64,000 bases of DNA from CPC320 sp002684375 (GTDB lineage: Bacteria; Pseudomonadota; Alphaproteobacteria; Rhodobacterales; Rhodobacteraceae): the NCBI GenBank assembly GCA_965662545.1, contig CBFIHZ010000009.1:41158-105157 (forward strand), given 5' to 3'. Shown piece after piece: positions 25,331-34,075 of the stretch. Both the position numbers and the translations under genes were made by a program. The notes beneath the pieces are model-generated. The model did not search any database. It saw only the letters and a program-made list of their open reading frames with translations, and was not told where the DNA came from. The stretch's first letter is position 1, and each line of letters starts with the position of its first letter.

Positions 25331-26706
25331 TGGAGGTAGTTGTTCTCTTCTCACTGGTGATTGGCCTTTTATTGATCGGGGTTCCAATCGCTGTGGCTTT
25401 GGGGTTGAGTTCCACCCTGTTTCTACTGGTCTTCTCTGACAGTTCGCTGGCCTCGGTCGCGGCCACCTTATTTGAGGCTTTTGAGGGGCATTTTACCCTT
25501 TTGGCGATCCCGTTTTTCGTTCTGGCTTCATCGTTTATGACCACCGGTGGCGTGGCGCGGCGTATCATCCGCTTTTCTATCGCCTGCGTCGGCCATCTGC
25601 CCGGTGGTCTGGCGATTGCGGGCGTTTTTGCCTGTATGTTGTTTGCGGCCCTGTCGGGATCTTCGCCTGCCACGGTTGTTGCCATCGGCTCTATTGTGAT
25701 CGCGGGTATGCGCCAGGTCGGTTATTCGAAAGAGTTTGCTGCCGGCGTGATTTGTAATGCTGGTACTTTAGGCATTCTGATTCCACCTTCAATCGTGATG
25801 GTGGTCTATGCTGCGGCGGTTGAGGTTTCTGTCGGGCGGATGTTCTTGGCTGGGGTTATCCCTGGGTTGCTGGCTGGTACCATGCTGATGGTGGCTATTT
25901 ATGTCATGGCCAAGGTTAAAAACCTGCCCAAAGGCGCCTGGCTTGGCTGGAGCGAGGTGTTTGCATCGGCGCGGGATGCCGGTTGGGGGCTATTTTTAAT
26001 TGTAATCATTCTCGGAGGTATTTACGGCGGTATTTTCACACCGACGGAGGCGGCGGCCGTCGCGGCAGTCTACGCGTTTTTTATCGCATCGTTCGTATAC
26101 AAAGATATGGGCCCGCTGGCATCTCGGGATGGTGCGCCCAGCCACAGTTTGCGGGCGAGGCCCTTTTCACTGCTCACGGCCTTTTTCCATTCAGATACTC
26201 GTAAAACGCTTTTTGATGCTGGAAAACTGACTGTGACATTGCTGTTTGTAATCGCCAATGCGCTGATCTTGAAACATGTGCTCACGGATCAGCAAGTACC
26301 GCAACAGATCGCCTCGGCGATGTTGTCTGCTGGCTTTGGGCCGGTGGTGTTTTTGATTGTGGTCAATATTATCTTGCTGATCGGCGGCCAGTTTATGGAA
26401 CCGTCAGGCCTGCTGGTGATTGTGGCCCCACTGGTGTTTCCGATTGCTATGCAACTGGGGATCGATCCGATCCATCTGGGCATTATCATGGTGGTTAATA
26501 TGGAAATTGGCATGATCACTCCGCCGGTTGGTCTGAACCTGTTTGTGACCTCTGGGGTCGCAGGCATGCCGATGATGGATGTGGTGCGCGCAGCCCTGCC
26601 GTTTCTCGCGGTGTTGTTTGTCTTTTTGATCATCGTAACCTACGTGCCGGCCCTGTCGACGTTTTTGCCAAATACCTTTATGGGCCCGGAACTTATCACC
26701 AAATGA
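25330..26706 (+). CDS. dctM: TRAP transporter large membrane subunit DctM
   Basis: The 458-residue protein is the sodium-coupled transport subunit with about twelve helices. It shows ALSGSSPATVVAIGSIVIAG, FAAGVICNAGTLGILIPPSI, GGIYGGIFTPTEAAAVAAVY and MEIGMITPPVGLNLFVTSGV, all DctM hallmarks. A hydrophilic loop near residues 258-295 is longer than in many homologues. The start overlaps the dctQ stop (TGATG), so translation is probably coupled. Confidence 0.92.
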   Translation: MEVVVLFSLVIGLLLIGVPIAVALGLSSTLFLLVFSDSSLASVAATLFEAFEGHFTLLAIPFFVLASSFMTTGGVARRIIRFSIACVGHLPGGLAIAGVFACMLFAALSGSSPATVVAIGSIVIAGMRQVGYSKEFAAGVICNAGTLGILIPPSIVMVVYAAAVEVSVGRMFLAGVIPGLLAGTMLMVAIYVMAKVKNLPKGAWLGWSEVFASARDAGWGLFLIVIILGGIYGGIFTPTEAAAVAAVYAFFIASFVYKDMGPLASRDGAPSHSLRARPFSLLTAFFHSDTRKTLFDAGKLTVTLLFVIANALILKHVLTDQQVPQQIASAMLSAGFGPVVFLIVVNIILLIGGQFMEPSGLLVIVAPLVFPIAMQLGIDPIHLGIIMVVNMEIGMITPPVGLNLFVTSGVAGMPMMDVVRAALPFLAVLFVFLIIVTYVPALSTFLPNTFMGPELITK

Positions 26707-26776
26707 AACCGTCAGGTTGGGTTGGGTCCACAAACAGCCTTTGCGCCGGACCGATCAATAGGCTAGGCGTATTATC

Positions 26777-27391
26777 ATGGTTTTATCTGTCTCATGCCTG
26801 ACGGTTTCACGCGCCGGGCGCGCGGTATTAAGCGATTTGTCATTCGACCTTATGGCCGGACAGGCCCTGCGTGTTCAAGGCCGCAACGGGGTCGGAAAAA
26901 CCACATTATTGCGTTGTCTTGCCGGGCTTCAGCCTGCGTTGGCGGGTCGGATCGAGATTGCAGCCGATAGCCTCGCATATGCCGGCCATGCCGATGGCGT
27001 CAAATTACCGTTGACCGTTCTTGAAAACCTGCGCTTTTGGGCAGATATTTTTGGTGGCCGTGATATTGATCGCGCCTTGGATGCGTTTGACTTGGCACCC
27101 TTGTCAGACCGCTTGGCCGGAACGCTCTCGGCGGGCCAGCGTCGGCGTTTGGGGTTGGCGCGGCTGCTACTTACCGACCGTCCGCTGTGGCTCTTGGATG
27201 AGCCAACCGTGTCACTAGATGATGCATCGGTCACGCTGTTTGCCGCGGCTGTATACAACCACCTTCAGGCGGAGGGGGCGGTGTTGATTGCCAGCCATAT
27301 AGATCTTGGCTTGTCTGCAGAGGTATTGGATTTGGAACCATATCGCGCTGGCTGGTCGACGCAGGCATCCTTTGATGAGGCATTTTTATGA
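26777..27391 (+). CDS. ccmA: Haem exporter ATP-binding subunit CcmA
   Basis: This 204-residue ABC ATPase is part of the CcmABCD machinery that delivers haem to CcmE in cytochrome c maturation. It shows Walker A GRNGVGKT (35-42), signature LSAGQRRR (117-124), and Walker B LWLLDEPT (137-144), all intact. It is the first gene of ccmABCDG and overlaps ccmB by four bases (ATGA). The gap to dctM is 70 bp, so the operon probably has its own promoter, although read-through is possible. Confidence 0.93.
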   Translation: MVLSVSCLTVSRAGRAVLSDLSFDLMAGQALRVQGRNGVGKTTLLRCLAGLQPALAGRIEIAADSLAYAGHADGVKLPLTVLENLRFWADIFGGRDIDRALDAFDLAPLSDRLAGTLSAGQRRRLGLARLLLTDRPLWLLDEPTVSLDDASVTLFAAAVYNHLQAEGAVLIASHIDLGLSAEVLDLEPYRAGWSTQASFDEAFL

Positions 27392-28044
27392 TCGCCTTGT
27401 TGCAGCGTGACCTGCGTCTTGCGACCCGCGCGGGTGGTGGCTTTGGTTTGGCTTTAGTGTTCTTTTTAATTCTGGTTTTGCTTGTGCCCTTTGGAGTTGG
27501 GCCGGATACAGCGGTGTTGGCAAAGATTGCGCCGGGTATGTTGTGGCTGGGCGCGCTCTTGGCCTGCTTGTTGTCGCTGGACCGGCTGCTGGCGCTGGAT
27601 TGGGAAGACGGTGCCTTAGAGCTGTTGGCGACATCACCCCTGCCGATGGAGGCGGTCATCGCACTCAAAGCGCTGGCGCACTGGCTTACCACCGGGCTGC
27701 CGCTGGTGCTGGTTGCGCCGGGGCTTGGCCTTATGTTGAGCCTGCCTGCTGAGGGCTATCTCTGGCTGGTGGTGTCGTTGGCCTTGGGAACGCCGACACT
27801 GAGCATGATTGGCTGCTTTGGGGCGGCGCTGACAGTTGGGATCAAACGCGGCGGATTGCTTTTGTCTTTGCTGGTGCTGCCGCTTTATGTGCCGACATTG
27901 ATCTTTGGGGCCGAGGTGGCACGTCGCGGAGCTGAGGGGTTGGAGTTGGCGACACCGCTGCTGCTTTTGGCGGGTATCAGTTGCGGCACAATCGCACTGT
28001 TGCCCTTTGCGGCGGGCACTGTCCTAAAGATGAACTTGCGTTAG
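27388..28044 (+). CDS. ccmB: Haem exporter membrane subunit CcmB
   Basis: The 218-residue protein has six membrane helices and the family features LLQRDLRLATRAGGGFG at the start and WEDGALELLATSPLPMEAVI around residues 71-90. It forms the transmembrane part of the CcmAB ATPase. It follows ccmA with an ATGA overlap and precedes ccmC by 40 bp. Confidence 0.92.
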   Translation: MIALLQRDLRLATRAGGGFGLALVFFLILVLLVPFGVGPDTAVLAKIAPGMLWLGALLACLLSLDRLLALDWEDGALELLATSPLPMEAVIALKALAHWLTTGLPLVLVAPGLGLMLSLPAEGYLWLVVSLALGTPTLSMIGCFGAALTVGIKRGGLLLSLLVLPLYVPTLIFGAEVARRGAEGLELATPLLLLAGISCGTIALLPFAAGTVLKMNLR

Positions 28045-28084
28045 TGGGAAGTGACCTGATAATCGACACCAGAAAGGACGCAAA

Positions 28085-28813
28085 ATGTCACTGTGGGAAT
28101 ATGCAAATCCGCGCCGGTTCTTAGGCCTGTCAGAGCGCCTGTTGCCGGGCTTGTCGGCGCTGGCACTTCTGTTGCTAACGGGTGGTTTGATCTGGGGATT
28201 TTTTTATAGTCCTGATGATTACCGCATGGGCTCCACGGTGAAAATTATCTATCTTCATGTCCCATCGGCCCTGATGGCGATAAATGGTTGGATTATGATG
28301 CTTGCGGCCTCTCTGGTGTGGTTGATCCGGCGTCATCACGTCAGCGCCTTGGCGGCCAAAGCCGCCGCTCCGGTGGGGGCAGTGATGACGGTTATTGCGC
28401 TTATCACCGGCGCAATATGGGGGCAGCCCATGTGGGGCACATGGTGGGTTTGGGATCCGCGTTTGACCTCGTTTCTGATCCTGTTTCTATTTTATCTTGG
28501 GTATATTGCCTTGTGGCATGCGATAGATAATCCCGACAAGGCAGCCGATCTGACCAGTATGTTGTGTCTTGTGGGCTCGGTGTTTGCCCTGCTTAGCCGC
28601 TATGCAGTGAATTTCTGGAACCAGGGCTTGCATCAGGGCGCGTCTCTGAGCCTGGATAAAGAAGAACATGTGGCGGATGTGTTTTATGTACCTCTTGTGA
28701 TTACTATCGGTGGGTTTGTGTTGCTGTTTTTTGCGCTGGTATTGTTGCGGACCGGTACTGAAATTCGTCTGCGCCGGATGTCGGTGTTGATGAACCGCGA
28801 GCGTATGACCTGA
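28085..28813 (+). CDS. ccmC: Haem-handling membrane protein CcmC
   Basis: The 242-residue protein has six helices and the Trp-rich haem-binding loop WGTWWVWDPRLTS (117-129), flanked by the expected periplasmic histidines (His58 in IIYLHVPSA, His183 in NQGLHQGAS). It loads haem onto CcmE. Its stop overlaps the ccmD start by one base. Confidence 0.93.
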   Translation: MSLWEYANPRRFLGLSERLLPGLSALALLLLTGGLIWGFFYSPDDYRMGSTVKIIYLHVPSALMAINGWIMMLAASLVWLIRRHHVSALAAKAAAPVGAVMTVIALITGAIWGQPMWGTWWVWDPRLTSFLILFLFYLGYIALWHAIDNPDKAADLTSMLCLVGSVFALLSRYAVNFWNQGLHQGASLSLDKEEHVADVFYVPLVITIGGFVLLFFALVLLRTGTEIRLRRMSVLMNRERMT

Positions 28814-28962
28814 TGCCTGAATTGGGAAAATACGCGGTGCCGGTGCTGTCTGCCTACGGGCTGTCTTTGCTGTTTCTGGTGGGATTGGTTGCCTGGAGCT
28901 ATCTGCGTTGGCGCGGTGTAAAAGCAGAACTTCAGCGTCAAGAAAGTTGTCAGGATGTCTAG
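28813..28962 (+). CDS. ccmD: Cytochrome c maturation small protein CcmD
   Basis: A 49-residue frame starts at the last base of ccmC (TGATG) and reads MPELGKYAVPVLSAYGLSLL, then a single membrane helix and a charged cytoplasmic tail (RWRGVKAELQRQES). Size, topology and place between ccmC and ccmG are those of CcmD, which helps release haem-loaded CcmE from CcmC. It overlaps ccmG by 8 bases. Confidence 0.85.
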   Translation: MPELGKYAVPVLSAYGLSLLFLVGLVAWSYLRWRGVKAELQRQESCQDV

Positions 28963-29494
28963 ACCGCCTGTTCTTATGTTGCTGCCGCCGATGATATTTA
29001 TTGCCTTGGTTGCGGTTTTTGCCATTGGCATGTTGCGGGATGATCCGGATGCTTTGCCGTCGGCGCGGGTCAATTTACCGGCGCCACCGGTACAGTTGAC
29101 GCCTTTGACGGGAAAGACGGGTTTTGACGATCAAAGCCTTCGGCAAGGGCAGGTGACGGTGGTGAATTTCTGGGCGAGCTGGTGCGCGCCCTGCCGGGCC
29201 GAGCATGCCAGTCTGGCGGCGCTGTCCGAGGACGGAGTGGCTGTCTATGGGGTTAATTACAAAGATACTGCGGAAAACGCACTCGGGTTTCTGGCTGAAT
29301 TGGGTGATCCTTACCGCGCCCTTGGTTCTGACAAGACTGGCAAGATGGGGTTAGATTGGGGATTATACGGCGTGCCTGAAACCTATATAATCGGCAGAGA
29401 CGGTGCGGTGTTAAAGCGCTTTGCCGGACCGATTACACAAAGGGCTCTAGAGGCGGAAATTCGCCCGGCGCTGGAGGATGCCCGCGGTAAATGA
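28955..29494 (+). CDS. ccmG: Thiol:disulfide interchange protein CcmG/DsbE
   Basis: The 179-residue membrane-anchored thioredoxin-fold protein keeps apocytochrome c cysteines reduced for haem attachment. It has an N-terminal helix (about 8-27), the active site NFWASWCAPCRAEH (Cys77, Cys80), and the cis-proline loop GVPETYIIGRDG. It is the last gene of the cluster. CcmE, F and H are not in the window. Confidence 0.92.
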   Translation: MSRPPVLMLLPPMIFIALVAVFAIGMLRDDPDALPSARVNLPAPPVQLTPLTGKTGFDDQSLRQGQVTVVNFWASWCAPCRAEHASLAALSEDGVAVYGVNYKDTAENALGFLAELGDPYRALGSDKTGKMGLDWGLYGVPETYIIGRDGAVLKRFAGPITQRALEAEIRPALEDARGK

Positions 29495-29526
29495 CCCATT
29501 AATTTGGTCGCAAGTCGTGATAATTT

Positions 29527-29754
29527 TTATAGATTGTCAAACGTATCTTCGATGCCGGCTTCGAAACCTTTGATAAGTAAAAACCCGACCAGCAATACTC
29601 CGATCACGCCTCCCAGTATGAATTCTCCTGTGGAACTTTCGGCTACGGGCTCTGGGGACGCTTCGGTCATATCGGTCGGTGTGTAAGGTTCTTCTGCGCA
29701 GCCCACGACAAGTCCCATTAAGACAACTATTTTTATGTAATTTTTGAGATTCAT
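29527..29754 (-). CDS. Small lipoprotein with C-terminal membrane span, 75 residues
   Basis: Not recognised as a named family. It has a signal sequence with a good lipobox (GLVVGC, Cys19), a short polar acidic linker (EEPYTPTDMTEASPEPVAES), then a strongly hydrophobic glycine-rich span (EFILGGVIGVLLVGFLLI) and an acidic tail. A lipoprotein that also carries a membrane span is an unusual layout. It is convergent with ccmG, and a second, similar small gene lies just upstream on the same strand. Confidence 0.55.
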   Translation of the reverse strand: MNLKNYIKIVVLMGLVVGCAEEPYTPTDMTEASPEPVAESSTGEFILGGVIGVLLVGFLLIKGFEAGIEDTFDNL

Positions 29755-29793
29755 TTTAAATAATCCGTCTTAGAACATGCTGTCAAAAGTCCC

Positions 29794-29934
29794 TTAGTTT
29801 TCACTTAAGATGATCAACCCGATAGAAACAGCGATCCCAGAATAAAAGGCGGGAAAGTTAAAGCCGCCTCCATCTGATGAGGCACTGCAGGCGGTCTGGG
29901 AGAGTATCAGCCCGGTAATGAGAATACGTTTCAT
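29794..29934 (-). CDS. Very small lipoprotein-like peptide, 46 residues
   Basis: An ATG at 29934 opens a 46-codon frame: MKRILITGLILSQTACSASS, a glycine run, then a hydrophobic span (FYSGIAVSIGLIIL) and the end SEN. The lipobox is imperfect at -3 (Gln) but Cys16 and the n/h regions look right. The layout, with signal, Cys, short linker and membrane span, is a miniature of the next gene downstream (29527-29754), 39 bp away, so the two may be cotranscribed. Function unknown. Confidence 0.45.
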   Translation of the reverse strand: MKRILITGLILSQTACSASSDGGGFNFPAFYSGIAVSIGLIILSEN

Positions 29935-30340
29935 GTCTAATATCCTAATGATCAATGGCGTGGTTTTTAAAGGTGATGGTTTGATTCATAGATGTTCACT
30001 GGCATATCCGGTGGTTGATGACGGCAGTTTTGAGCGGACCGTTGGAAAACAACCCCGACCGGTGCTGCACTAGGTCGGTGATGTATAAACCGGACTTTTA
30101 TTTAGGGTTGTTGAAGAATTGAGAAAAAGTTTTGATTAGAAAGAACGGATTTGGTCGGAGATATGTGCAGGCTAAAGTTCAGATGTCGGTAAGGCAAATT
30201 GCAAGTGGGTGCAAACCTATCAACTGGCTTGAAAAGGTCAATGATGCGGATCGCCCAAGCGGCGGAATTGCGCGAAATATAGAACTAAATTTGTAACATT
30301 ACTGCCGATATTATAAATGGTTTTTTTCCGAAACCTAACG
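29935..30340. other. Gene-free stretch of about 400 bp
   Basis: Nothing recognisable beyond AT-rich sequence. It should hold the promoter of the two small lipoprotein genes. acnA transcription enters from the other side and probably ends at the adjacent hairpin. Confidence 0.4.
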
Positions 30341-30371
30341 CTGTTCCATCCGGTATTTTGGTCTGGAACAG
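30341..30371 (-). terminator. Hairpin downstream of acnA
   Basis: A perfect 8-bp inverted repeat CTGTTCCA / TGGAACAG with a 15-base loop begins 26 bases after the acnA stop on the minus strand. No T run follows, so it may need Rho or act as a 3' stabiliser. Confidence 0.4.
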
Positions 30372-30396
30372 CTTGATTTGTTGCCTTCATGTTGGT

Positions 30397-33084
30397 TCAG
30401 GCAGATTTTGCCAAATTGCGCAGCACATAATGCAGCACGCCACCATTCTCAATATATTCGATTTCCACCGCAGTATCGATTCGGCAGGTCAGCATGACCT
30501 GTTTGACGCTGCCATCTCCCATGACGATAGTACAGGGCACCTCTTGCAGCGGTTCGACCGTATCCAGACCACTGATTGAGACGGTTTCATCGCCGGTGAT
30601 GCCCAGAGATTTACGCGTGTCACCGTCGGTAAACTCAAAAGGGATAACGCCCATACCAACCAAATTTGAGCGGTGGATTCGCTCGAAGGATTCGGCAATT
30701 ACGGCTTTGACCCCAAGCAGCGCGGTGCCCTTTGCGGCCCAATCGCGCGACGACCCGGCACCGTATTGCTCACCACCGAATACCACAAGCGGTGTTCCGG
30801 CTTCTTGATGCATCATAGCCGCCTCATAAATTGAAGTCTGCGTGCCGTCGGGCCCTTTGGTGTAACCGCCTTCAACCCCATTCAGGATTTCGTTTTTGAT
30901 CCGGATGTTGGCAAAGGTGCCGCGCATCATGATTTCGTGATTACCACGACGTGAGCCATAGGAATTGAACTCGCGCAAAGGCACCTGCCGGTCGAGCAGG
31001 TATTGCCCTGCCGGGGTGGTGTCTTTGAAAGATCCCGCGGGGCTGATGTGGTCTGTGGTGATCATATCGCCCAGCACCGCCAGTACTTTGGCGTCACTAA
31101 TGTTGCTGATCACCCCTGCCTCTTTGCTCATACCCTGGAAATAGGGCGGGTTCTGTACATAAGTCGATGCCGGTGGCCAATCATAGGTCTGCTGTTCTGT
31201 AGTCTCGACCCCCTGCCATTTTTCGTCGCCTTTAAATACATCGGCATATTTTGTTAAAAAGGCCTGACGGGTCACTGTTTGCTCAACCAGTTCTGCAACT
31301 TCCTGACTGGTCGGCCAGATATCTTTCAAAAAGACGTCATTGCCGTCTTTATCTTGGCCAAGCGGATCTTTTGACAGGTCGATGTCCATTGTTCCTGCCA
31401 GCGCATAGGCCACCACAAGCGGTGGAGAGGCCAGATAGTTGGCCCGCACATCCGGAGAGATGCGGCCTTCAAAATTGCGGTTGCCCGACAACACGGCGGT
31501 GGCGACCAGATCGCCTTCGGCGATTGCCGCGCTTAGTTCGGCCTGAATCGGCCCCGAGTTGCCGATGCAGGTGGTGCAGCCATAGCCGACAAGATTAAAA
31601 CCGATTTTATCTAGGTCAGCCTGGAGGTCTGCGGCCTCAAGATAGGCCGATACCACCTGTGATCCGGGGGCGAGCGAGGTTTTCACCCAAGGCCGGCGTT
31701 TCATGCCTAAAGCCGCCGCCTTGCGCGCCACGAGGCCGGCGCCGATCATGACATAGGGGTTTGAGGTGTTGGTACAGGATGTGATCGAGGCGATCACGAC
31801 CTTGCCTGACTCCATGGTATAGTCTTCGCCTGCAACGGCGATCTGTTTGCCCATCGGGCGTTTGAAAGTCTGCGCCATTTCGTTGCGGAATGCCGATTGC
31901 CCGTCGGTCAGAGCAACATAATCCTGTGGTCGTTTTGGGCCCGAGATCGCCGGTACAATCGTGCCCATGTCCAGATGCAGGGTGTCGGTATAGATCGGTG
32001 CATAATCGGCACCGCGCCAAAACCCGTTTTCTTTCGCATAGGCTTCGACAAGAGCTATGCGGGTTTTATCGCGCCCGGTATTGCGCAGATACCGCAAAGT
32101 CTCATCATCGATTGGGAAAAATCCGCAAGTTGCGCCGTATTCAGGAGCCATATTAGCGATGGTGGCACGGTCTGCCAATGGCAGGCGATCCAGACCTTCG
32201 CCATAAAATTCGACAAACTTGCTGACCACGCCTTTGGCGCGGAGCATTTCCACCACTTTAAGCACCAGATCCGTACCCGTGGTGCCTTCCATCATGGCGC
32301 CAGTCAACTCAAATCCAACGACTTCGGGGATCAGCATTGAAATCGGTTGGCCCAGCATTGCAGCCTCGGCTTCAATTCCGCCAACACCCCAACCCAAGAC
32401 CGCCATGCCGTTGACCATCGTGGTGTGGCTGTCGGTCCCCACCAGCGTGTCAGGATAAGCCACCTCAGTCCCGTCTTGGTCGGTGTCCGACCAAACGGTC
32501 TGTGCGAGATATTCCAGATTGACCTGATGGCAGATGCCAGTGCCGGGTGGGACGACGCGAAAATTATTGAACGCGTTTTGCCCCCATTTAAGAAAAGTAT
32601 ACCGCTCCATATTGCGTTCATATTCGCGATCAACGTTCATTTGAAACGCCCAGGGATTGCCGAATTCGTCGATCATAACCGAATGGTCAATTACCAGATC
32701 TACCGGATTGAGCGGATTAATCTGCTCGGCTTTGCCACCAAGGGCGACAATGCCATCGCGCATTGCAGCCAGATCGACCACGGCCGGAACGCCGGTGAAA
32801 TCCTGCATCAAGACCCGCGCCGGACGATAGGCGATTTCGCGTGGATTTTTACCACCATTCTTGGCCCAGTCCGAAAACGCTTTTATATCGTCGATGTGGA
32901 CGGTTTTACCATCCTCGAATCGTAACATATTTTCCAGTACCACTTTTAGCGCGGCAGGGAGTTTTGAAAAGTCACCCAGTCCGGCGGCTTCGGCCGCGGG
33001 TATCGAGTAATAGGCGATTTCTGTTCGGTCTATACGGAGTGTTTTACGGGTTTTGGATGTATCTTGTCCGACTGTTATGGGCAT
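30397..33084 (-). CDS. acnA: Aconitate hydratase AcnA
   Basis: The 895-residue iron-sulfur enzyme interconverts citrate and isocitrate in the TCA cycle. It belongs to the IRP1/AcnA type, and opens MPITVGQDTSKTRKTLRIDR. Cluster cysteines are in ASITSCTNTSNPYVMIGAG and in GYGCTTCIGNSGP. The C-terminal swivel domain has GEQYGAGSSRDWAAKG and GVKAVIAESFERIHRSNL. The ATG at 33084 has GGGAGG ahead and matches the family's usual start; a longer frame to 33111 is discarded. A 24-bp dyad lies about 87 bp upstream. Confidence 0.95.
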   Translation of the reverse strand: MPITVGQDTSKTRKTLRIDRTEIAYYSIPAAEAAGLGDFSKLPAALKVVLENMLRFEDGKTVHIDDIKAFSDWAKNGGKNPREIAYRPARVLMQDFTGVPAVVDLAAMRDGIVALGGKAEQINPLNPVDLVIDHSVMIDEFGNPWAFQMNVDREYERNMERYTFLKWGQNAFNNFRVVPPGTGICHQVNLEYLAQTVWSDTDQDGTEVAYPDTLVGTDSHTTMVNGMAVLGWGVGGIEAEAAMLGQPISMLIPEVVGFELTGAMMEGTTGTDLVLKVVEMLRAKGVVSKFVEFYGEGLDRLPLADRATIANMAPEYGATCGFFPIDDETLRYLRNTGRDKTRIALVEAYAKENGFWRGADYAPIYTDTLHLDMGTIVPAISGPKRPQDYVALTDGQSAFRNEMAQTFKRPMGKQIAVAGEDYTMESGKVVIASITSCTNTSNPYVMIGAGLVARKAAALGMKRRPWVKTSLAPGSQVVSAYLEAADLQADLDKIGFNLVGYGCTTCIGNSGPIQAELSAAIAEGDLVATAVLSGNRNFEGRISPDVRANYLASPPLVVAYALAGTMDIDLSKDPLGQDKDGNDVFLKDIWPTSQEVAELVEQTVTRQAFLTKYADVFKGDEKWQGVETTEQQTYDWPPASTYVQNPPYFQGMSKEAGVISNISDAKVLAVLGDMITTDHISPAGSFKDTTPAGQYLLDRQVPLREFNSYGSRRGNHEIMMRGTFANIRIKNEILNGVEGGYTKGPDGTQTSIYEAAMMHQEAGTPLVVFGGEQYGAGSSRDWAAKGTALLGVKAVIAESFERIHRSNLVGMGVIPFEFTDGDTRKSLGITGDETVSISGLDTVEPLQEVPCTIVMGDGSVKQVMLTCRIDTAVEIEYIENGGVLHYVLRNLAKSA

Positions 33085-33170
33085 GCTGGCCTCCCTCATA
33101 AGTTGTTTCAAGGGTCTTGCTAAAGTGCTTGTGACCTATACTGAGCGGCCATTCAAGGTTTGTTTGCTAA

Positions 33171-33194
33171 AAATGTATACATTTGCATACATTT
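33171..33194 (-). promoter_or_regulatory. Perfect dyad upstream of acnA
   Basis: AAATGTAT-N8-ATACATTT, with 8-bp arms, lies 87 bp before the acnA start and about 100 bp before the divergent DUF1223 gene. The centre also contains ATGTATACAT, itself a palindrome. The pattern resembles operators of GntR-type regulators. It does not look like an Irr or RirA iron box. Confidence 0.5.
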
Positions 33195-33297
33195 AAGTTT
33201 GGGTGGGCTTGTGTCAAGTCTGGTCGCGAAAGGGTGATTGGATATTTTTGTCGAATTTAGTTAGACTAATGTAAATATGCTTAGCACAGAGGCAAAA

Positions 33298-33990
33298 ATG
33301 CGCGTATTGATTTGGATGGTGGTCTTGGTATTCGCCGCGACTTCTGTGTCGTCGCAAGACCGACCTGTTGTGGTTGTTGAACTGTTTACGTCGCAGGGCT
33401 GTTCGTCCTGTCCGCCTGCGGATGCGCTTTTAGAGCGTTTGTCAGGCCGCAATGATGTAATCGCCCTTTCGTTGCACGTAGATTACTGGGATTACATCGG
33501 TTGGAAAGATAAATTTGCCAGCCCTGCGCATACCAAGCGGCAGCAGGCCTATGCGCGTGCAGGGGGAAGACGTTCGGTCTATACACCGCAGATGATTGTC
33601 AACGGATTGGATGATGTTGCGGGCACGGCGCCGATGGACGTTGTCGATATGATTGATCGGCATTCTCGGCGTCAACCGGTCATAGAATTGGCCTTGCGCC
33701 GAAGCCCAAACAAAGTGTGGGTAGGGGCAAAGCCGCTGCGAAAAATTGGGCCGTCGGTGGTGCAGGTTGTTTATATATCGTCGCGTGAAGTGGTCGAGAT
33801 CAAGCGTGGTGAGAACGCTGGCCGGAAACTGCATTATACAAACGTGGTGAAGCGGATTGACCGACTTCGAAGGTGGAGTGGCGCGGCCCCGTTGACGTTG
33901 GAGATTGCGCTGAAACAACACGAGCAAGCGGTGTTGTTAATTCAACAAGAGGGGCACGGGGCTATATACACAGCTGCGCTGCTGAGGTGA
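33298..33990 (+). CDS. DUF1223 thioredoxin-fold secreted protein
   Basis: The 230-residue product has a signal peptide (MRVLIWMVVLVFAATSVSSQ) and a thioredoxin-like core with CxxC in FTSQGCSSCPPADALLERL. The segments SLHVDYWDYIGWKDKFASP and RSVYTPQMIVNG are hallmarks of DUF1223. Function is unknown; a periplasmic redox role is plausible from the CxxC. The ATG at 33298 fits a GAGG ribosome site and the signal peptide better than the upstream ATG at 33277. It diverges from acnA. Confidence 0.85.
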   Translation: MRVLIWMVVLVFAATSVSSQDRPVVVVELFTSQGCSSCPPADALLERLSGRNDVIALSLHVDYWDYIGWKDKFASPAHTKRQQAYARAGGRRSVYTPQMIVNGLDDVAGTAPMDVVDMIDRHSRRQPVIELALRRSPNKVWVGAKPLRKIGPSVVQVVYISSREVVEIKRGENAGRKLHYTNVVKRIDRLRRWSGAAPLTLEIALKQHEQAVLLIQQEGHGAIYTAALLR

Positions 33991-34075
33991 CATCGGGTTT
34001 GCTGCACCGGTCCCTTTCAAACGTGTCATGACGACTAAGATGACAACCTGATAAACGCTGTATCCGCTGTGCGGT

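Noticed and set aside
31890..32925. Long plus-strand frames inside acnA
   Set aside because: They are antisense shadows of a well conserved aconitase gene.
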